DNA of 16,436 nucleotides from Chamaesiphon sp041738715 (lineage in GTDB: Bacteria > Cyanobacteriota > Cyanobacteriia > Cyanobacteriales > Chamaesiphonaceae), in contig JBGSPI010000107.1 in the NCBI GenBank assembly GCA_041738715.1, positions 1 through 16,436 on the forward strand, given 5' to 3'. The translations under genes were made by a program, and so were the position numbers. The number at the start of each line of letters is the position of its first letter. The first letter of the stretch is position 1. The notes under the pieces were generated by a model. It was not told where the DNA came from. It saw nothing but the letters and a program-made list of their open reading frames with translations, and ran no database searches. Of this stretch, positions 1-7,323 are shown one piece after another.

Positions 1-181
1 CCTCTGGCTCAAACTCGCCGTTCTCATTTTGAAAAAATGGCACATCGGAAGCGCGCGACCTGAATCGCCAGCGTTTCGCAATCGCCGCCAAGCGATCGAT
101 TTTTGAATTCGCCAACAGTATCCGTATCCTGTAGCTATCCCGATTTGGGATGACGGTACTATTTTCTATGTATTTGGACAT
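1..181 (-). CDS. 5' end of an unidentified protein, runs off the left edge
   Basis: Reading leftwards from the ATG at 181-179, an open frame of 60 codons runs to the window edge. It begins MSKYIENSTVIPNRDSYRIR and continues through IDRLAAIAKRWRF and ends near FFQNENGEFEPE. The composition is that of a soluble globular protein: mixed charged and hydrophobic residues, with no low-complexity or stop-rich character. The competing plus-strand frames are short and look like shadows. No clear Shine-Dalgarno precedes the ATG. I do not recognise the family. That it is a real gene is an inference from the reading frame alone; the left flank would settle it. Confidence 0.4.
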   Translation of the reverse strand, partial: MSKYIENSTVIPNRDSYRIRILLANSKIDRLAAIAKRWRFRSRASDVPFFQNENGEFEPE

Positions 182-241
182 AAAGCAACTTTAGGATGAT
201 ACTTCAAAGCGATCGATACCAAGTCAGGTTTTTAGATCGAT

Positions 242-279
242 GATGTTGGGTTTCGCTTCACTTTACCCAACCTACGAAT
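242..279. repeat. short interspersed hairpin repeat (TTGGGT...ACCCAA type)
   Basis: TTGGGT at 246-251 pairs with ACCCAA at 265-270 around a 13-nt loop, followed by CTACGAA. From general memory, a TTGGGTTTCGC...ACCCAACCTACGAA motif is common between genes in many cyanobacterial genomes. The rest of 182-415 holds one HIP1-like GCGATCGC near 403 and no gene that I can support. Confidence 0.45.
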
Positions 280-415
280 ACCGATCGGTGTCTCGATTAG
301 AGTGGGGATTGTTTTGGTGGCAATAAAGAATAATTATCTTTTGACTTTTTTTAGCATTCGTCTAGCGTTGCAGAATGACGATCTGCCCCGATCGAACCCT
401 GAGCGATCGCCAATT

Positions 416-835
416 TCACGACCAATCCTCTAACTGTAACTCAGCAATTTGAGCAAAATCCGATCGATTCCGCGACAGCAAGATCGCGCCTTGAGTCAAC
501 ACGATCGCGGCAATCTTCAGATCCATCGCACCCAGGCGTGGGTATTGCTTCCGTAATTGTCGAGCCGCATCAAACGCAGCAGTATCAAACGCTAATAGAG
601 TAATCGATCGATAGTCTATTGCTAGCTGTTGCAATCCACGGTAAGCCGAAGTTACCTTCTCCACCGTTTTAGCCTGACTGAGCACCAACAATCTACCTTT
701 GACCTGCTCCTCATAGCTAATCACCGTCGTCGCAACTTGCTCCACAGGCAAAACCGATAGCCGAGTCCTGATTCGCTGACCTTCCAAACCATTCCGTTGC
801 ATGAGGCTGAGGTGATCCGTATCCAAAATATACAT
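416..835 (-). CDS. vapC: VapC-like PIN-domain toxin (ribonuclease)
   Basis: This is a 139-residue PIN-domain protein of the VapC toxin class, which are Mg-dependent endoribonucleases that block translation until bound by their antitoxin. The N-terminus MYILDTDHLSL carries the first acidic residues. Further acidic positions are in SYEEQ, in GAMDLKIAAI and in SRNRSDF near the C-terminus, and the ending LQLEDWS is usual for this cyanobacterial subgroup. I chose the ATG at 835 because the family starts MYILDTDH. An upstream TTG at 853 would add six residues and overlap the antitoxin stop. With the ATG, the gap to the antitoxin is 10 bp, so the two genes should be co-transcribed and translationally coupled. 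All expected acidic positions are present, so the toxin looks intact. Confidence 0.88.
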   Translation of the reverse strand: MYILDTDHLSLMQRNGLEGQRIRTRLSVLPVEQVATTVISYEEQVKGRLLVLSQAKTVEKVTSAYRGLQQLAIDYRSITLLAFDTAAFDAARQLRKQYPRLGAMDLKIAAIVLTQGAILLSRNRSDFAQIAELQLEDWS

Positions 836-845
836 AGAGAGCCGC

Positions 846-1064
846 TCAATCAACTATGTCGAGCCAATCATCCTGCGCTGACTTGCGCCACTCCCGCCCC
901 AAACGCTCCGCCTCATCAAAATCAGGATCGTCAGCAAAACTACCCGCAATTTTGTCCCACCAAGGCATCTGCGACGTTTCTTCCTTTGTTATCAAAAGCC
1001 GCTTAACCTGTAACATCTGCTCTTCTAAGGTGGCAAGGCGAGCCTCTAGCTGCTGTGTAGTCAT
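846..1064 (-). CDS. VapB-type antitoxin of the VapC pair
   Basis: This 72-residue protein lies immediately upstream of the PIN toxin. The N-terminal half (MTTQQLEARLATLEEQMLQV) is a predicted coiled coil. The C-terminal half contains PWWDKIAGSFADDPDFDEA, an acidic and aromatic segment typical of cyanobacterial antitoxins paired with PIN toxins, where the C-terminus wraps the toxin active site. The ATG at 1064 is preferred over an in-frame TTG at 1070 because AAAAGG lies about 8 bases upstream of it. There is no obvious ribbon-helix-helix or AbrB fold, so DNA binding is not evident from sequence, although operon autoregulation is usual for such pairs. The function is inferred from the pairing and size. 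Confidence 0.8.
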   Translation of the reverse strand: MTTQQLEARLATLEEQMLQVKRLLITKEETSQMPWWDKIAGSFADDPDFDEAERLGREWRKSAQDDWLDIVD

Positions 1065-1093
1065 AGTCAAAACCTTTTATTAAGGTGTCTGTA

Positions 1094-1118
1094 GACAATT
1101 ATAGCGCGTCTAATTGTC
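1094..1118 (-). promoter_or_regulatory. inverted repeat with embedded TATAAT upstream of the toxin-antitoxin operon
   Basis: GACAATTA (1094-1101) and TAATTGTC (1111-1118) form a perfect 8-bp inverted repeat with a 9-nt spacer, 30 bp upstream of the antitoxin start. On the minus strand it contains TATAAT (1103-1098), a consensus -10 box. No good -35 is seen at 17 bp. An operator overlapping the core promoter is what an autoregulated toxin-antitoxin operon would need; that role is inferred. Confidence 0.45.
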
Positions 1119-1182
1119 CATCACCGCACAGTCGCTTGGGCTGATTTGGGATCTAACTCTACGCCTGTTAAGGTGCTGCTAG

Positions 1183-1434
1183 ATCGGAGCGTATCCTTAT
1201 TCATCTCTAGACATTAGCCGATCGGCTGATGACAGTGGTAGTAACACAGTGAAAGTACAGATTCATAGCGATAGATATCCAGCAGAAAAAATTAATGAAT
1301 TAATTGGGACAGATCCAAATATTTTAAGGCAATTAGTTTTTGGAGATAGCTAAAAACTAGAAAATTTTCATGCTGATTTTATGAAAATTAATAATGACAC
1401 AAACGTCGAGAATGCAATTTCAAGACAGTTTTAA
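1183..1434 (+). pseudogene. decayed coding-like sequence, unidentified
   Basis: In the frame of position 1249 the sequence reads as plausible protein, from a GTG at 1249 (VKVQIHSDRYPAEKINELIG) to a TAA at 1351. It then continues in the same frame as KLENFHADFMKINND to a second TAA at 1432. Upstream, the frame stays open back to 1183 without an ATG. Two coding-like stretches separated by one stop, with no proper start, suggest a gene relic. The family is not recognised. The GTG at 1249 could alternatively start a 34-residue peptide. The rest of 1119-1767 shows no convincing gene apart from the doubtful ORF at 1615. Confidence 0.2.
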
Positions 1435-1614
1435 TTGGTAGTTTTTGTCGTAAAAATTGAAGTGCGGAATGTGGGCTTTAACTAGCCAAAGTTAATGCGG
1501 CGATCTCCGTCGAGGTTTAGGCAATCGCCGGAAAGTAGTTACTGTTCGGCTAAAGTGGTAATATGTCCATGCTATCGATCTTTCCACACTACAGCATCCA
1601 CTCTGAGCAGTCCG

Positions 1615-1731
1615 ATGGAAAATCAGCAGATCTCCGCCATCCAAAATATCTGTAGTTCGAGACTCGATACCTTAAGCCATCTCTTACAGGTAGTAGAGCG
1701 TCATTTCACTGATGATTCAGCGATCGAGTAA
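1615..1731 (+). CDS. doubtful small ORF, 38 residues
   Basis: An ATG at 1615 opens a 38-codon frame starting MENQQISAIQNICSSRLDTL and continuing as an amphipathic, helix-like stretch that ends DDSAIE. It lies 36 bp upstream of the livF start on the same strand. The frame extends further upstream, but that part (Arg/Ser-rich) does not look like protein. There is no clear Shine-Dalgarno and I do not recognise the family. It could be a short leader peptide, a remnant, or chance. Confidence 0.2.
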   Translation: MENQQISAIQNICSSRLDTLSHLLQVVERHFTDDSAIE

Positions 1732-1767
1732 AATATCCCCACACTCTCCCATCTCTCCCTTGCCCCA

Positions 1768-2496
1768 ATGTCCAATCAACCCGTCCTCCTGATAGTCAAA
1801 GATGTTCGTGCTGGCTATATCCCTGGTGTCGATATTCTCAATGGTATTGATTTCGTCGTCCAACCAGGTGAACTAGTAGCGGTAATTGGGGGGAATGGCG
1901 CGGGGAAATCGACTCTGGCAAAAACCATCTTTGGACTATTGACACCGCATACGGGGACGATTACCTTTAAAGGCGAACAGATTGGCGGATTGAAATCCGA
2001 TCGAATCGTTCAGAAAGGGATGTGTTATGTCCCCCAAATCGCCAATGTCTTTCGATCGCTAACCATCGAAGAAAACTTAGAGATGGGTGGCTTCATTCGT
2101 TCCATCGATCTCCAACAACATAAAGATAAAATTTTTACCATGTTTCCCCGCCTCGCCGAACGCCGCAAACAACGCGCCGGCACTCTCTCTGGAGGCGAAC
2201 GCCAAATGTTAGCGATGGGCAAAGCCCTCATGCTCGATCCCGAATTATTAGTCCTAGACGAGCCATCCGCCGCCCTATCACCCGCTTTAGTCACCGATGT
2301 ACTCACCCAAATTCGGACAATCAATCAAACAGGTACCGCGATTGTCCTCGTCGAACAAAATGCCAAAAAAGCCCTAGCCATGTCCGATCGCGGTTATGTT
2401 CTAGATACTGGCATCGTTAAGCATGAAGGCATCGGTAGCGACTTACTCAACGATCCGAAGGTGATCGAAACTTATCTAGGCGTGGGCGGACATTAG
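1768..2496 (+). CDS. livF: ABC transporter ATP-binding protein, LivF/NatE type
   Basis: This 242-residue ATPase belongs to a branched-chain or neutral amino-acid ABC importer and would power uptake at the inner face of the cytoplasmic membrane. Visible motifs are Walker A GGNGAGKST (41-49), the Q-loop Gln at 90, the signature LSGGERQ (140-146), Walker B LLVLDEP (160-166), and VLVEQNA in the switch region, the form usual in LivF proteins. Length is normal for LivF. The membrane, periplasmic and LivG partners are not in this window. In cyanobacteria the N-I (Nat) system genes are often scattered, so an orphan natE is expected, but the substrate cannot be read from the ATPase. The urea-type homologue UrtE is the main alternative and seems less likely because no other urt gene is adjacent. 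Confidence 0.88.
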   Translation: MSNQPVLLIVKDVRAGYIPGVDILNGIDFVVQPGELVAVIGGNGAGKSTLAKTIFGLLTPHTGTITFKGEQIGGLKSDRIVQKGMCYVPQIANVFRSLTIEENLEMGGFIRSIDLQQHKDKIFTMFPRLAERRKQRAGTLSGGERQMLAMGKALMLDPELLVLDEPSAALSPALVTDVLTQIRTINQTGTAIVLVEQNAKKALAMSDRGYVLDTGIVKHEGIGSDLLNDPKVIETYLGVGGH

Positions 2497-2511
2497 GCTG
2501 GCGCAATGGGG

Positions 2512-3993
2512 CTATTTTCGGTTGGGTTGTTGAATTGAATTGGTTAAACTTGTCGAGCTAAGTTGGTAAACTGTACCAACGCCCAGCAATAGGGTTGCTA
2601 AGGTAATCGCCAAGATTGCCAGCCACTTTTGAGACTCTAACTGTCGATCGAGATCGCTTACATAAGTAATTGGGGCAGGTTCTGCCGTTTGGGGATAAAA
2701 GAAACTGGAACTGAATTCTGACGAACTAGTTTCGTTCGCGCTCAACTCTAGGACAGATAAGTCTGTGATATCTGAAGCTGCTGCTGGATCGGCTAGATCT
2801 ACGTTTAGCTCATCGGCGATGGTATCTAGGAGAGATAATAGTAACCCTGTCGTATTCTGCTCTAATTCAAACGTTTCTGGTTTGGGAGGGAGATTGATTG
2901 TTGTCATCCGATCGAGTTCGGGAACTGCTTCTGGGTTAGCAATCGCCTCAAGCTGCGATAATAGTAACCCCGTATCGCCCCGCTCTAAGACAAACTCGGC
3001 TGGTGCTGGGTTGGCAATTGCTTCAAGCTGCGATAATAGTAGCCCCGTATCGCCCCGCTCCAAGACAAACTCGGCTGGTTCTGGGTTAGCAATTGCCTCA
3101 AGCTGCGATAATAGTAACCCCGTATCGCCCCGCTCCAAGACAAACTCGGCTGGTTCTGGTTCAGAGGGTGTATCCTGCTGCTGATTTGGCGCAAGAGGGA
3201 ACAGCAACCTAACACCGTGGGGGGTTTGTTCCTCGATCGCTCGCTGGCTATTAGTCATAAAATCTCGGGGAATAAAATCAGTTGAGAATGATACTAACCC
3301 AATTTCGCGATTAATGCGCTCTTGCAACCATTCTTCAAATAACTCATCAATCAGAAACTGGCGTAAATCATCATCAAACTGCGCGGGAACTAGTTCCTCT
3401 AGCCGCACAAATGTGTAAGTATTGCCGAGCGGAAATAGTGGTGAAATTTCCCCCGGCTCAAGTTGGACGATGCGAACGGCGATATCCGGCTGGAGATTGC
3501 CAATCGGGATGGGACCAATTCTCCCCCCATCTTGAGCGGCTACTCCCTGGGAATAGCGGCGGGCTAGTTCAGCAAAAGATTTGCCAGATTGAATCCGAAA
3601 AAATAGTTCTTGCGCGATCGATCCATCAGCAACCTGCATCACCGAACAAATAACTCGATCGAGTTGTGACTTACGTTCGAGATAATATGAGCCTAACTTA
3701 TTACCCCAGATTTCTTGCTTGAATTGTTCGAGTCTAACAGCACGCGCGGCAACCGACTCAATCGGCGATTGATGCCCTCGATCGATCTCTAGTGTCGAAA
3801 TTTGGAATTCGGATTGCTCCACGGTAACCTGTCCATCAACCAATCGATCTAATGATGTGGGTTGCCACTGAGATAAAACCTCATCAATAATTATTTCCCT
3901 TAGTAATTGTGGCAACAACGGAGATCGGCTCAGATGTTCACAGATCAATTCTGCGGTAAATTGACGCTTGCCAACAGGAATAATAGTGGACAT
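2512..3993 (-). CDS. parvulin-type peptidylprolyl isomerase with tandem repeats and C-terminal membrane anchor
   Basis: The protein has about 493 residues. The N-terminal 100 residues are helical and SurA/PpiC-like. A parvulin (rotamase) domain follows at roughly 113-203, marked by SFAELARRYSQ, QDGGRIGPIPIGNL and LEPGEISPLF. Residues about 280-354 are three nearly identical 25-residue repeats (core FVLERGDTGLLLSQLEAIAN), then a diverged fourth copy (FELEQNTTGLLLSLLDTIAD). An acidic, Ser-rich stretch leads to one hydrophobic helix near 457-478 and a 15-residue polar tail. There is no signal peptide, so it is probably tail-anchored with the isomerase domain in the cytoplasm. Cyanobacterial proteins of this class sometimes accompany type I secretion genes, but none is here. 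The start is uncertain: ATG 3993 or GTG 3999, neither with a clear Shine-Dalgarno. Catalytic activity is inferred from domain similarity. Confidence 0.75.
   Translation of the reverse strand: MSTIIPVGKRQFTAELICEHLSRSPLLPQLLREIIIDEVLSQWQPTSLDRLVDGQVTVEQSEFQISTLEIDRGHQSPIESVAARAVRLEQFKQEIWGNKLGSYYLERKSQLDRVICSVMQVADGSIAQELFFRIQSGKSFAELARRYSQGVAAQDGGRIGPIPIGNLQPDIAVRIVQLEPGEISPLFPLGNTYTFVRLEELVPAQFDDDLRQFLIDELFEEWLQERINREIGLVSFSTDFIPRDFMTNSQRAIEEQTPHGVRLLFPLAPNQQQDTPSEPEPAEFVLERGDTGLLLSQLEAIANPEPAEFVLERGDTGLLLSQLEAIANPAPAEFVLERGDTGLLLSQLEAIANPEAVPELDRMTTINLPPKPETFELEQNTTGLLLSLLDTIADELNVDLADPAAASDITDLSVLELSANETSSSEFSSSFFYPQTAEPAPITYVSDLDRQLESQKWLAILAITLATLLLGVGTVYQLSSTSLTNSIQQPNRK
2930..3154 (-). 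repeat. three tandem 75-bp in-frame repeats inside the isomerase gene
   Basis: Units lie at 2930-3004, 3005-3079 and 3080-3154 and differ at only a few positions, most of them third codon positions (for example AATCGCC versus AATTGCT). Each encodes 25 residues ending in LSQLEAIANP. A fourth, diverged unit lies near 2809-2890. The high identity points to recent duplication or ongoing gene conversion, and copy number probably varies between strains. Confidence 0.93.
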
Positions 3994-4092
3994 ATTCACG
4001 GAAAACTAAAGGTCGGCACACTAGTCTTTAGTATTCCCACATATCAATTTAGAGTTCTATGTTCGCTTGGGTTGATTGGAGAGAAATCTAGC

Positions 4093-4120
4093 AAAAAAAA
4101 GCTCTGTCCATAGACAGAGC
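4093..4120 (-). terminator. intrinsic terminator of acsF
   Basis: On the minus strand, GCTCTGTC, a 4-nt loop and GACAGAGC (4120-4101) form a perfect 8-bp stem, followed directly by eight T residues (4100-4093). It starts 27 bp past the acsF stop, which is the classic position. Confidence 0.88.
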
Positions 4121-4146
4121 CTATCGTTAATCTAAATCAGGTAAAA

Positions 4147-5223
4147 TTAACGCACCATACCTGCTTGACTAGTCATATCGATCGGTTTAATTAGATATAA
4201 ACGGAGCAGTTTAAACCCGATCGAAGCGATCGTGGGTAAATTCTGAATTTTTTTCAACAATTTAGGTTTTGTCGATTCTGCTGATGCTAATAATTTTAGA
4301 TAGTCTGCGGCGCACTGATCTAAAGTTTGGAAGAATGCTGGATGATCCGTATTTAAAATGACTGGAAATACTCTTCCGGCAGTTTTATTAGTTTCTTGGA
4401 TAACTTCGATATCAAAATCACGGCTATTCATGCCCAAAATACCGTAGAACTTGCTCGCACGATCTCTGAGATACATCGTGGCAAATACAGCCAAGAGGAA
4501 GAACCGACACCACAGCTTTGCGCGAAGATCGTTTAATAACTGGGGCTGTGAGCGCATCAAGGCATCGAAGAAATCACCATGCCGATTTTCATCTTGGCAC
4601 CAGCTATCAAAGAAATGAAAGATCGGGTAAATACGATTTTCGGGATTTGCTTCTAAGTGACGGAAAATTTTGATATATCGCCAGTAACCAATCTTTTCCG
4701 ATAGGTAGACCGAGTATAAGATAAATTTCGGTTTGAAGAAGGTGTAATTGTGATTTTTAGTTAAAAAGCCCAAATCGAGAGAGAGTCCGAAATCGGACAT
4801 TGCTTTATTGAGAAAGCCAGCATGACGGGCTTCATCTCGCGCTAGCAGGTTAAAGCCTTCAGCTAGAACTGGATTCTTGTCCTTGAGCCGACGACCGAGT
4901 TCTTTGTAGAGGAGGAATCCAGAAAATTCGGAAGTACAGGAGCTTTCGAGAAACTCGATAAATATCTGACGGGTTTCGGCGGGGATATCGTCCCAAGATC
5001 GATCGAATCTTTCATCTCTAACGAAGTGGTTGCGGTTGTAGTCAATCCGAAATTCTTCGATAACCGCTAATAACTCATCTTCATTGATGGAGAGATTCAT
5101 TTTCTCCATTTCCTCAAAATCGGTGGTGTAGAATCGAGGCGTAAGGAGGGTTTCTTTCGCAGGTTTCTTGACACCCGGTCTTAATTCTTCAAAGGATTGT
5201 GGTTTTTTAAGGGAATCTACCAT
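4147..5223 (-). CDS. acsF: Mg-protoporphyrin IX monomethyl ester oxidative cyclase
   Basis: This 358-residue di-iron protein is the catalytic subunit of the aerobic cyclase that forms the fifth (E) ring of chlorophyll, converting Mg-protoporphyrin IX monomethyl ester to protochlorophyllide. Length and N-terminus match the family. The iron ligands are all visible: Glu99 in SCTSEFSGF, the DEARH motif (130-134), Glu176 in LSEKIGYWRY and the DENRH motif (211-215). It is membrane-associated in known cyanobacteria and works with the small Ycf54 protein, which is not in this window. Many cyanobacteria carry two isoforms, one for normal and one for low oxygen; the sequence alone does not tell me which this is. 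It is transcribed alone, divergent from pgm, and ends in a strong intrinsic terminator. Confidence 0.97.
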   Translation of the reverse strand: MVDSLKKPQSFEELRPGVKKPAKETLLTPRFYTTDFEEMEKMNLSINEDELLAVIEEFRIDYNRNHFVRDERFDRSWDDIPAETRQIFIEFLESSCTSEFSGFLLYKELGRRLKDKNPVLAEGFNLLARDEARHAGFLNKAMSDFGLSLDLGFLTKNHNYTFFKPKFILYSVYLSEKIGYWRYIKIFRHLEANPENRIYPIFHFFDSWCQDENRHGDFFDALMRSQPQLLNDLRAKLWCRFFLLAVFATMYLRDRASKFYGILGMNSRDFDIEVIQETNKTAGRVFPVILNTDHPAFFQTLDQCAADYLKLLASAESTKPKLLKKIQNLPTIASIGFKLLRLYLIKPIDMTSQAGMVR

Positions 5224-5343
5224 AATGATTTTCGTTATACTGATTCGGTCGCGTTGGGGAGGCCTCTCTGAACGAGAATTGGCTTTACTCGATAGCTTGG
5301 ACGTTGAGATCGCCTGTTATGCAGTCTAGCAATTCTGTACCGA

Positions 5344-5471
5344 ATCGGGATTAGATTTATGTTAAGACTTACGAAGAGGTCAAAGTCCCGATACTGTGAA
5401 CTAGAGATGGCCTTACTAGTCCATTGAAGGAACGCCGGAATAGAGAGTATCTGTACTTCGGCGTTCTTTTT
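5344..5471 (+). ncRNA. structured leader or small RNA ending in a terminator-like hairpin
   Basis: Three inverted repeats follow one another in the acsF-pgm gap: ATCGGGA/TCCCGAT (5344-5350 with 5386-5392), ACTAG/CTAGT (5400-5404 with 5416-5420), and GAACGCCG/CGGCGTTC (5430-5437 with 5459-5466) followed by a run of T residues. No plus-strand gene lies upstream for the last hairpin to terminate, because acsF runs the other way. Either a small RNA ends here, or the pgm leader carries an attenuator. It matches no RNA family that I can recall. Confidence 0.4.
5430..5471 (+). terminator. intrinsic-terminator-like hairpin upstream of pgm
   Basis: An 8-bp perfect GC-rich stem (5430-5437 with 5459-5466), a 21-nt loop and a five-T run point toward pgm, 63 bp before its start codon. 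See the structured leader entry for its possible role. Confidence 0.55.
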
Positions 5472-5534
5472 GGGAGAATCCCATATTATGTCATCATTCA
5501 GTAATCGCTATTTGAGACTTAGGGAGAGTATTTC

Positions 5535-7169
5535 GTGACCAGCCGCATTGTTACAACACAACCATTTACCGATCAAAAACCAGGTACATCAGGTCTCCGC
5601 AAGTCTGTCCCAGTTTTTCAGCAGCCCCATTATCTAGAAAATTTCGTTCAATCTATTTTCGACAGCATCGAAGGCTGTCAGGGACAAACACTGGTTCTGG
5701 GTGGAGATGGGCGGTACTTCAATCGAGAAGCCATTCAAGTTATTTTGAAAATGGCTGCTGCCAATGGGATCGGCAAAGTTAAAGTCGGGCAGCACGGCAT
5801 TCTCTCCACCCCAGCAACATCCTGCGCGATCCGTAAGTTTCATGCCTTTGGGGGGATTATTCTTTCTGCCAGTCACAATCCTGGCGGACCCAATGGCGAC
5901 TTTGGGGTGAAGTATAACATTGGCAATGGTGGACCTGCGCCCGAAACGGTCACAGAAGCGATCTTCTCCTGCACCAAGTCGATCGATCGCTACCAAATTA
6001 TCGATGCTCCTGATGTCGATATTGACAGATTAGGCACATCAGAATTAGGTGACATGGTAGTGGAAGTCATTGATTCAGTTAATGACTATATAGATTTGAT
6101 GGAGTCTTTATTTGACTTCGATCGGATCCAACAATTTCTCACCACCGATAATTTTCGGATCTGCATTGATGCCATGCACGCGGTGACAGGACCCTATGCT
6201 GACCAGATTTTTCAGCAGCGATTGGGTGCCCCGACCGGAACCGTCCAAAATGCCATTCCACTCACAGATTTTGGCGGCGGACACCCCGATCCCAACCTAG
6301 TGTACGCCCACGATCTGGTGCAGATCCTCTTTGGCGACAATGCGCCTGATTTTGGGGCTGCCTTTGATGGGGATGGCGATCGCAATATGATTTTAGGTCG
6401 TCGCTTTTTTGTCAATCCCAGCGACAGTTTAGCGATCTTGGCTGCCAATGCCAAGCTGACCCCAGGTTACAAAGAGGGTTTAGCCGGAATTGCCCGCTCC
6501 ATGCCAACCAGTAAAGCTGCCGATCGAGTGGCGGCAAAACTGGGCATTGATTGCTACGAAACACCAACGGGATGGAAGTTCTTTGGGAATTTGCTGGACG
6601 CTGGCAAAGCCACCCTGTGTGGGGAAGAAAGCTTTGGCACTGGTTCCAACCATATCCGGGAAAAGGACGGCATCTGGGCAGCCCTCTTCTGGCTGAACAT
6701 TCTGGCAGTCCGCCAGCAATCGGTCGAGCAAATCGTCCAAGAACACTGGCAGATCTACGGTCGCAATTACTATTCACGCCATGACTACGAAGCCATTGAT
6801 AGCGATCGCGCCCATACCTTGATGGCTGGCTTAAACGAATTGATGCCAACCCTGAAGGGCAAAACTTTTGGTCGGTATGAAGTCGAATTCATGGATGATT
6901 TCAGCTATACCGATCCGATCGATGGTAGCGTGAGTCAAAATCAAGGTCTGCGGATTGGCTTTACCGATGGTTCGCGGATCGTCTGCCGACTGTCGGGTAC
7001 GGGTACTCAAGGAGCGACGCTCAGACTTTATCTCGAAAGCTTTGAGGCAGATGCGACTAAACAGTCCCTCGACCCACAAGTGGCATTGGGAGACTTGATT
7101 GCGATCGCGGAGGAATTAGCGCACATTCGCGAACTAACTGGCATGGAAAAACCAACCGTCATTACCTAG
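5535..7169 (+). CDS. pgm: phosphoglucomutase (alpha-D-glucose-1-phosphate/glucose-6-phosphate)
   Basis: The 544-residue enzyme interconverts glucose-1-phosphate and glucose-6-phosphate, linking glycogen synthesis and breakdown to central metabolism in the cytoplasm. The phosphoserine loop is SASHNPGG with catalytic Ser113, the metal-binding loop is DGDGDRN (278-284), the sugar-binding loop is GEESFGTGSNH (363-373), and the phosphate-binding loop near the C-terminus is RLSGTGTQGATLRLY. Length matches the alpha-phosphohexomutase subfamily specific for glucose. The start is a GTG with AGGGAG at 5521-5526, a well-placed Shine-Dalgarno. The gene is preceded by a structured leader and followed, after 154 bp, by ackA on the same strand. 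Confidence 0.97.
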   Translation: MTSRIVTTQPFTDQKPGTSGLRKSVPVFQQPHYLENFVQSIFDSIEGCQGQTLVLGGDGRYFNREAIQVILKMAAANGIGKVKVGQHGILSTPATSCAIRKFHAFGGIILSASHNPGGPNGDFGVKYNIGNGGPAPETVTEAIFSCTKSIDRYQIIDAPDVDIDRLGTSELGDMVVEVIDSVNDYIDLMESLFDFDRIQQFLTTDNFRICIDAMHAVTGPYADQIFQQRLGAPTGTVQNAIPLTDFGGGHPDPNLVYAHDLVQILFGDNAPDFGAAFDGDGDRNMILGRRFFVNPSDSLAILAANAKLTPGYKEGLAGIARSMPTSKAADRVAAKLGIDCYETPTGWKFFGNLLDAGKATLCGEESFGTGSNHIREKDGIWAALFWLNILAVRQQSVEQIVQEHWQIYGRNYYSRHDYEAIDSDRAHTLMAGLNELMPTLKGKTFGRYEVEFMDDFSYTDPIDGSVSQNQGLRIGFTDGSRIVCRLSGTGTQGATLRLYLESFEADATKQSLDPQVALGDLIAIAEELAHIRELTGMEKPTVIT

Positions 7170-7224
7170 AATTCCGCAAAATGCCCCACCATACCGAAGG
7201 TTTGTAGTGGGACGGTAGACTGAA

Positions 7225-7247
7225 ATTCGGGAGGTGTCCTCCCGAAT
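7225..7247. repeat. perfect 10-bp stem hairpin between pgm and ackA
   Basis: ATTCGGGAGG (7225-7234) and CCTCCCGAAT (7238-7247) pair perfectly around the loop TGT. No T run follows on either strand, so a classic intrinsic terminator is unlikely. It may stabilise or separate the pgm and ackA messages, or be a small palindromic repeat. Confidence 0.6.
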
Positions 7248-7323
7248 CGCCGACATCATCAATTCACCGTTGTCCCTTCACGCCATAAATTGACACAGTG
7301 TCCCCAACTATCGAGCATTCCTG

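Noticed and set aside
1..63. Plus-strand reading at the left edge ending in TGA at 61-63
   Set aside because: Only 20 codons, and the opposite strand gives a longer, more protein-like frame over the same bases.
1495..1614. Upstream half of the 78-codon ORF before livF
   Set aside because: Arg/Ser/Cys-rich sequence with no protein character. Only the part from 1615 is kept, at low confidence.
2930..3154. Regular 75-bp repeats as a possible CRISPR array
   Set aside because: There are no unique spacers. The units are contiguous, keep the reading frame and encode a repeat inside a protein.
2765..3184. Ser-rich plus-strand ORF of 139 codons
   Set aside because: It is the reverse complement of the isomerase repeats; its repetitive Ser/Asn composition follows from that.
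5344..5471. Assignment of the leader to 6S RNA, Yfr1 or another named cyanobacterial small RNA
   Set aside because: I could not match the conserved motifs of any family I remember, so it is left unnamed.
6412..6849. 145-codon minus-strand ORF inside pgm
   Set aside because: It is antisense to conserved pgm motifs, with Arg/Cys/Trp-rich composition typical of a shadow frame.
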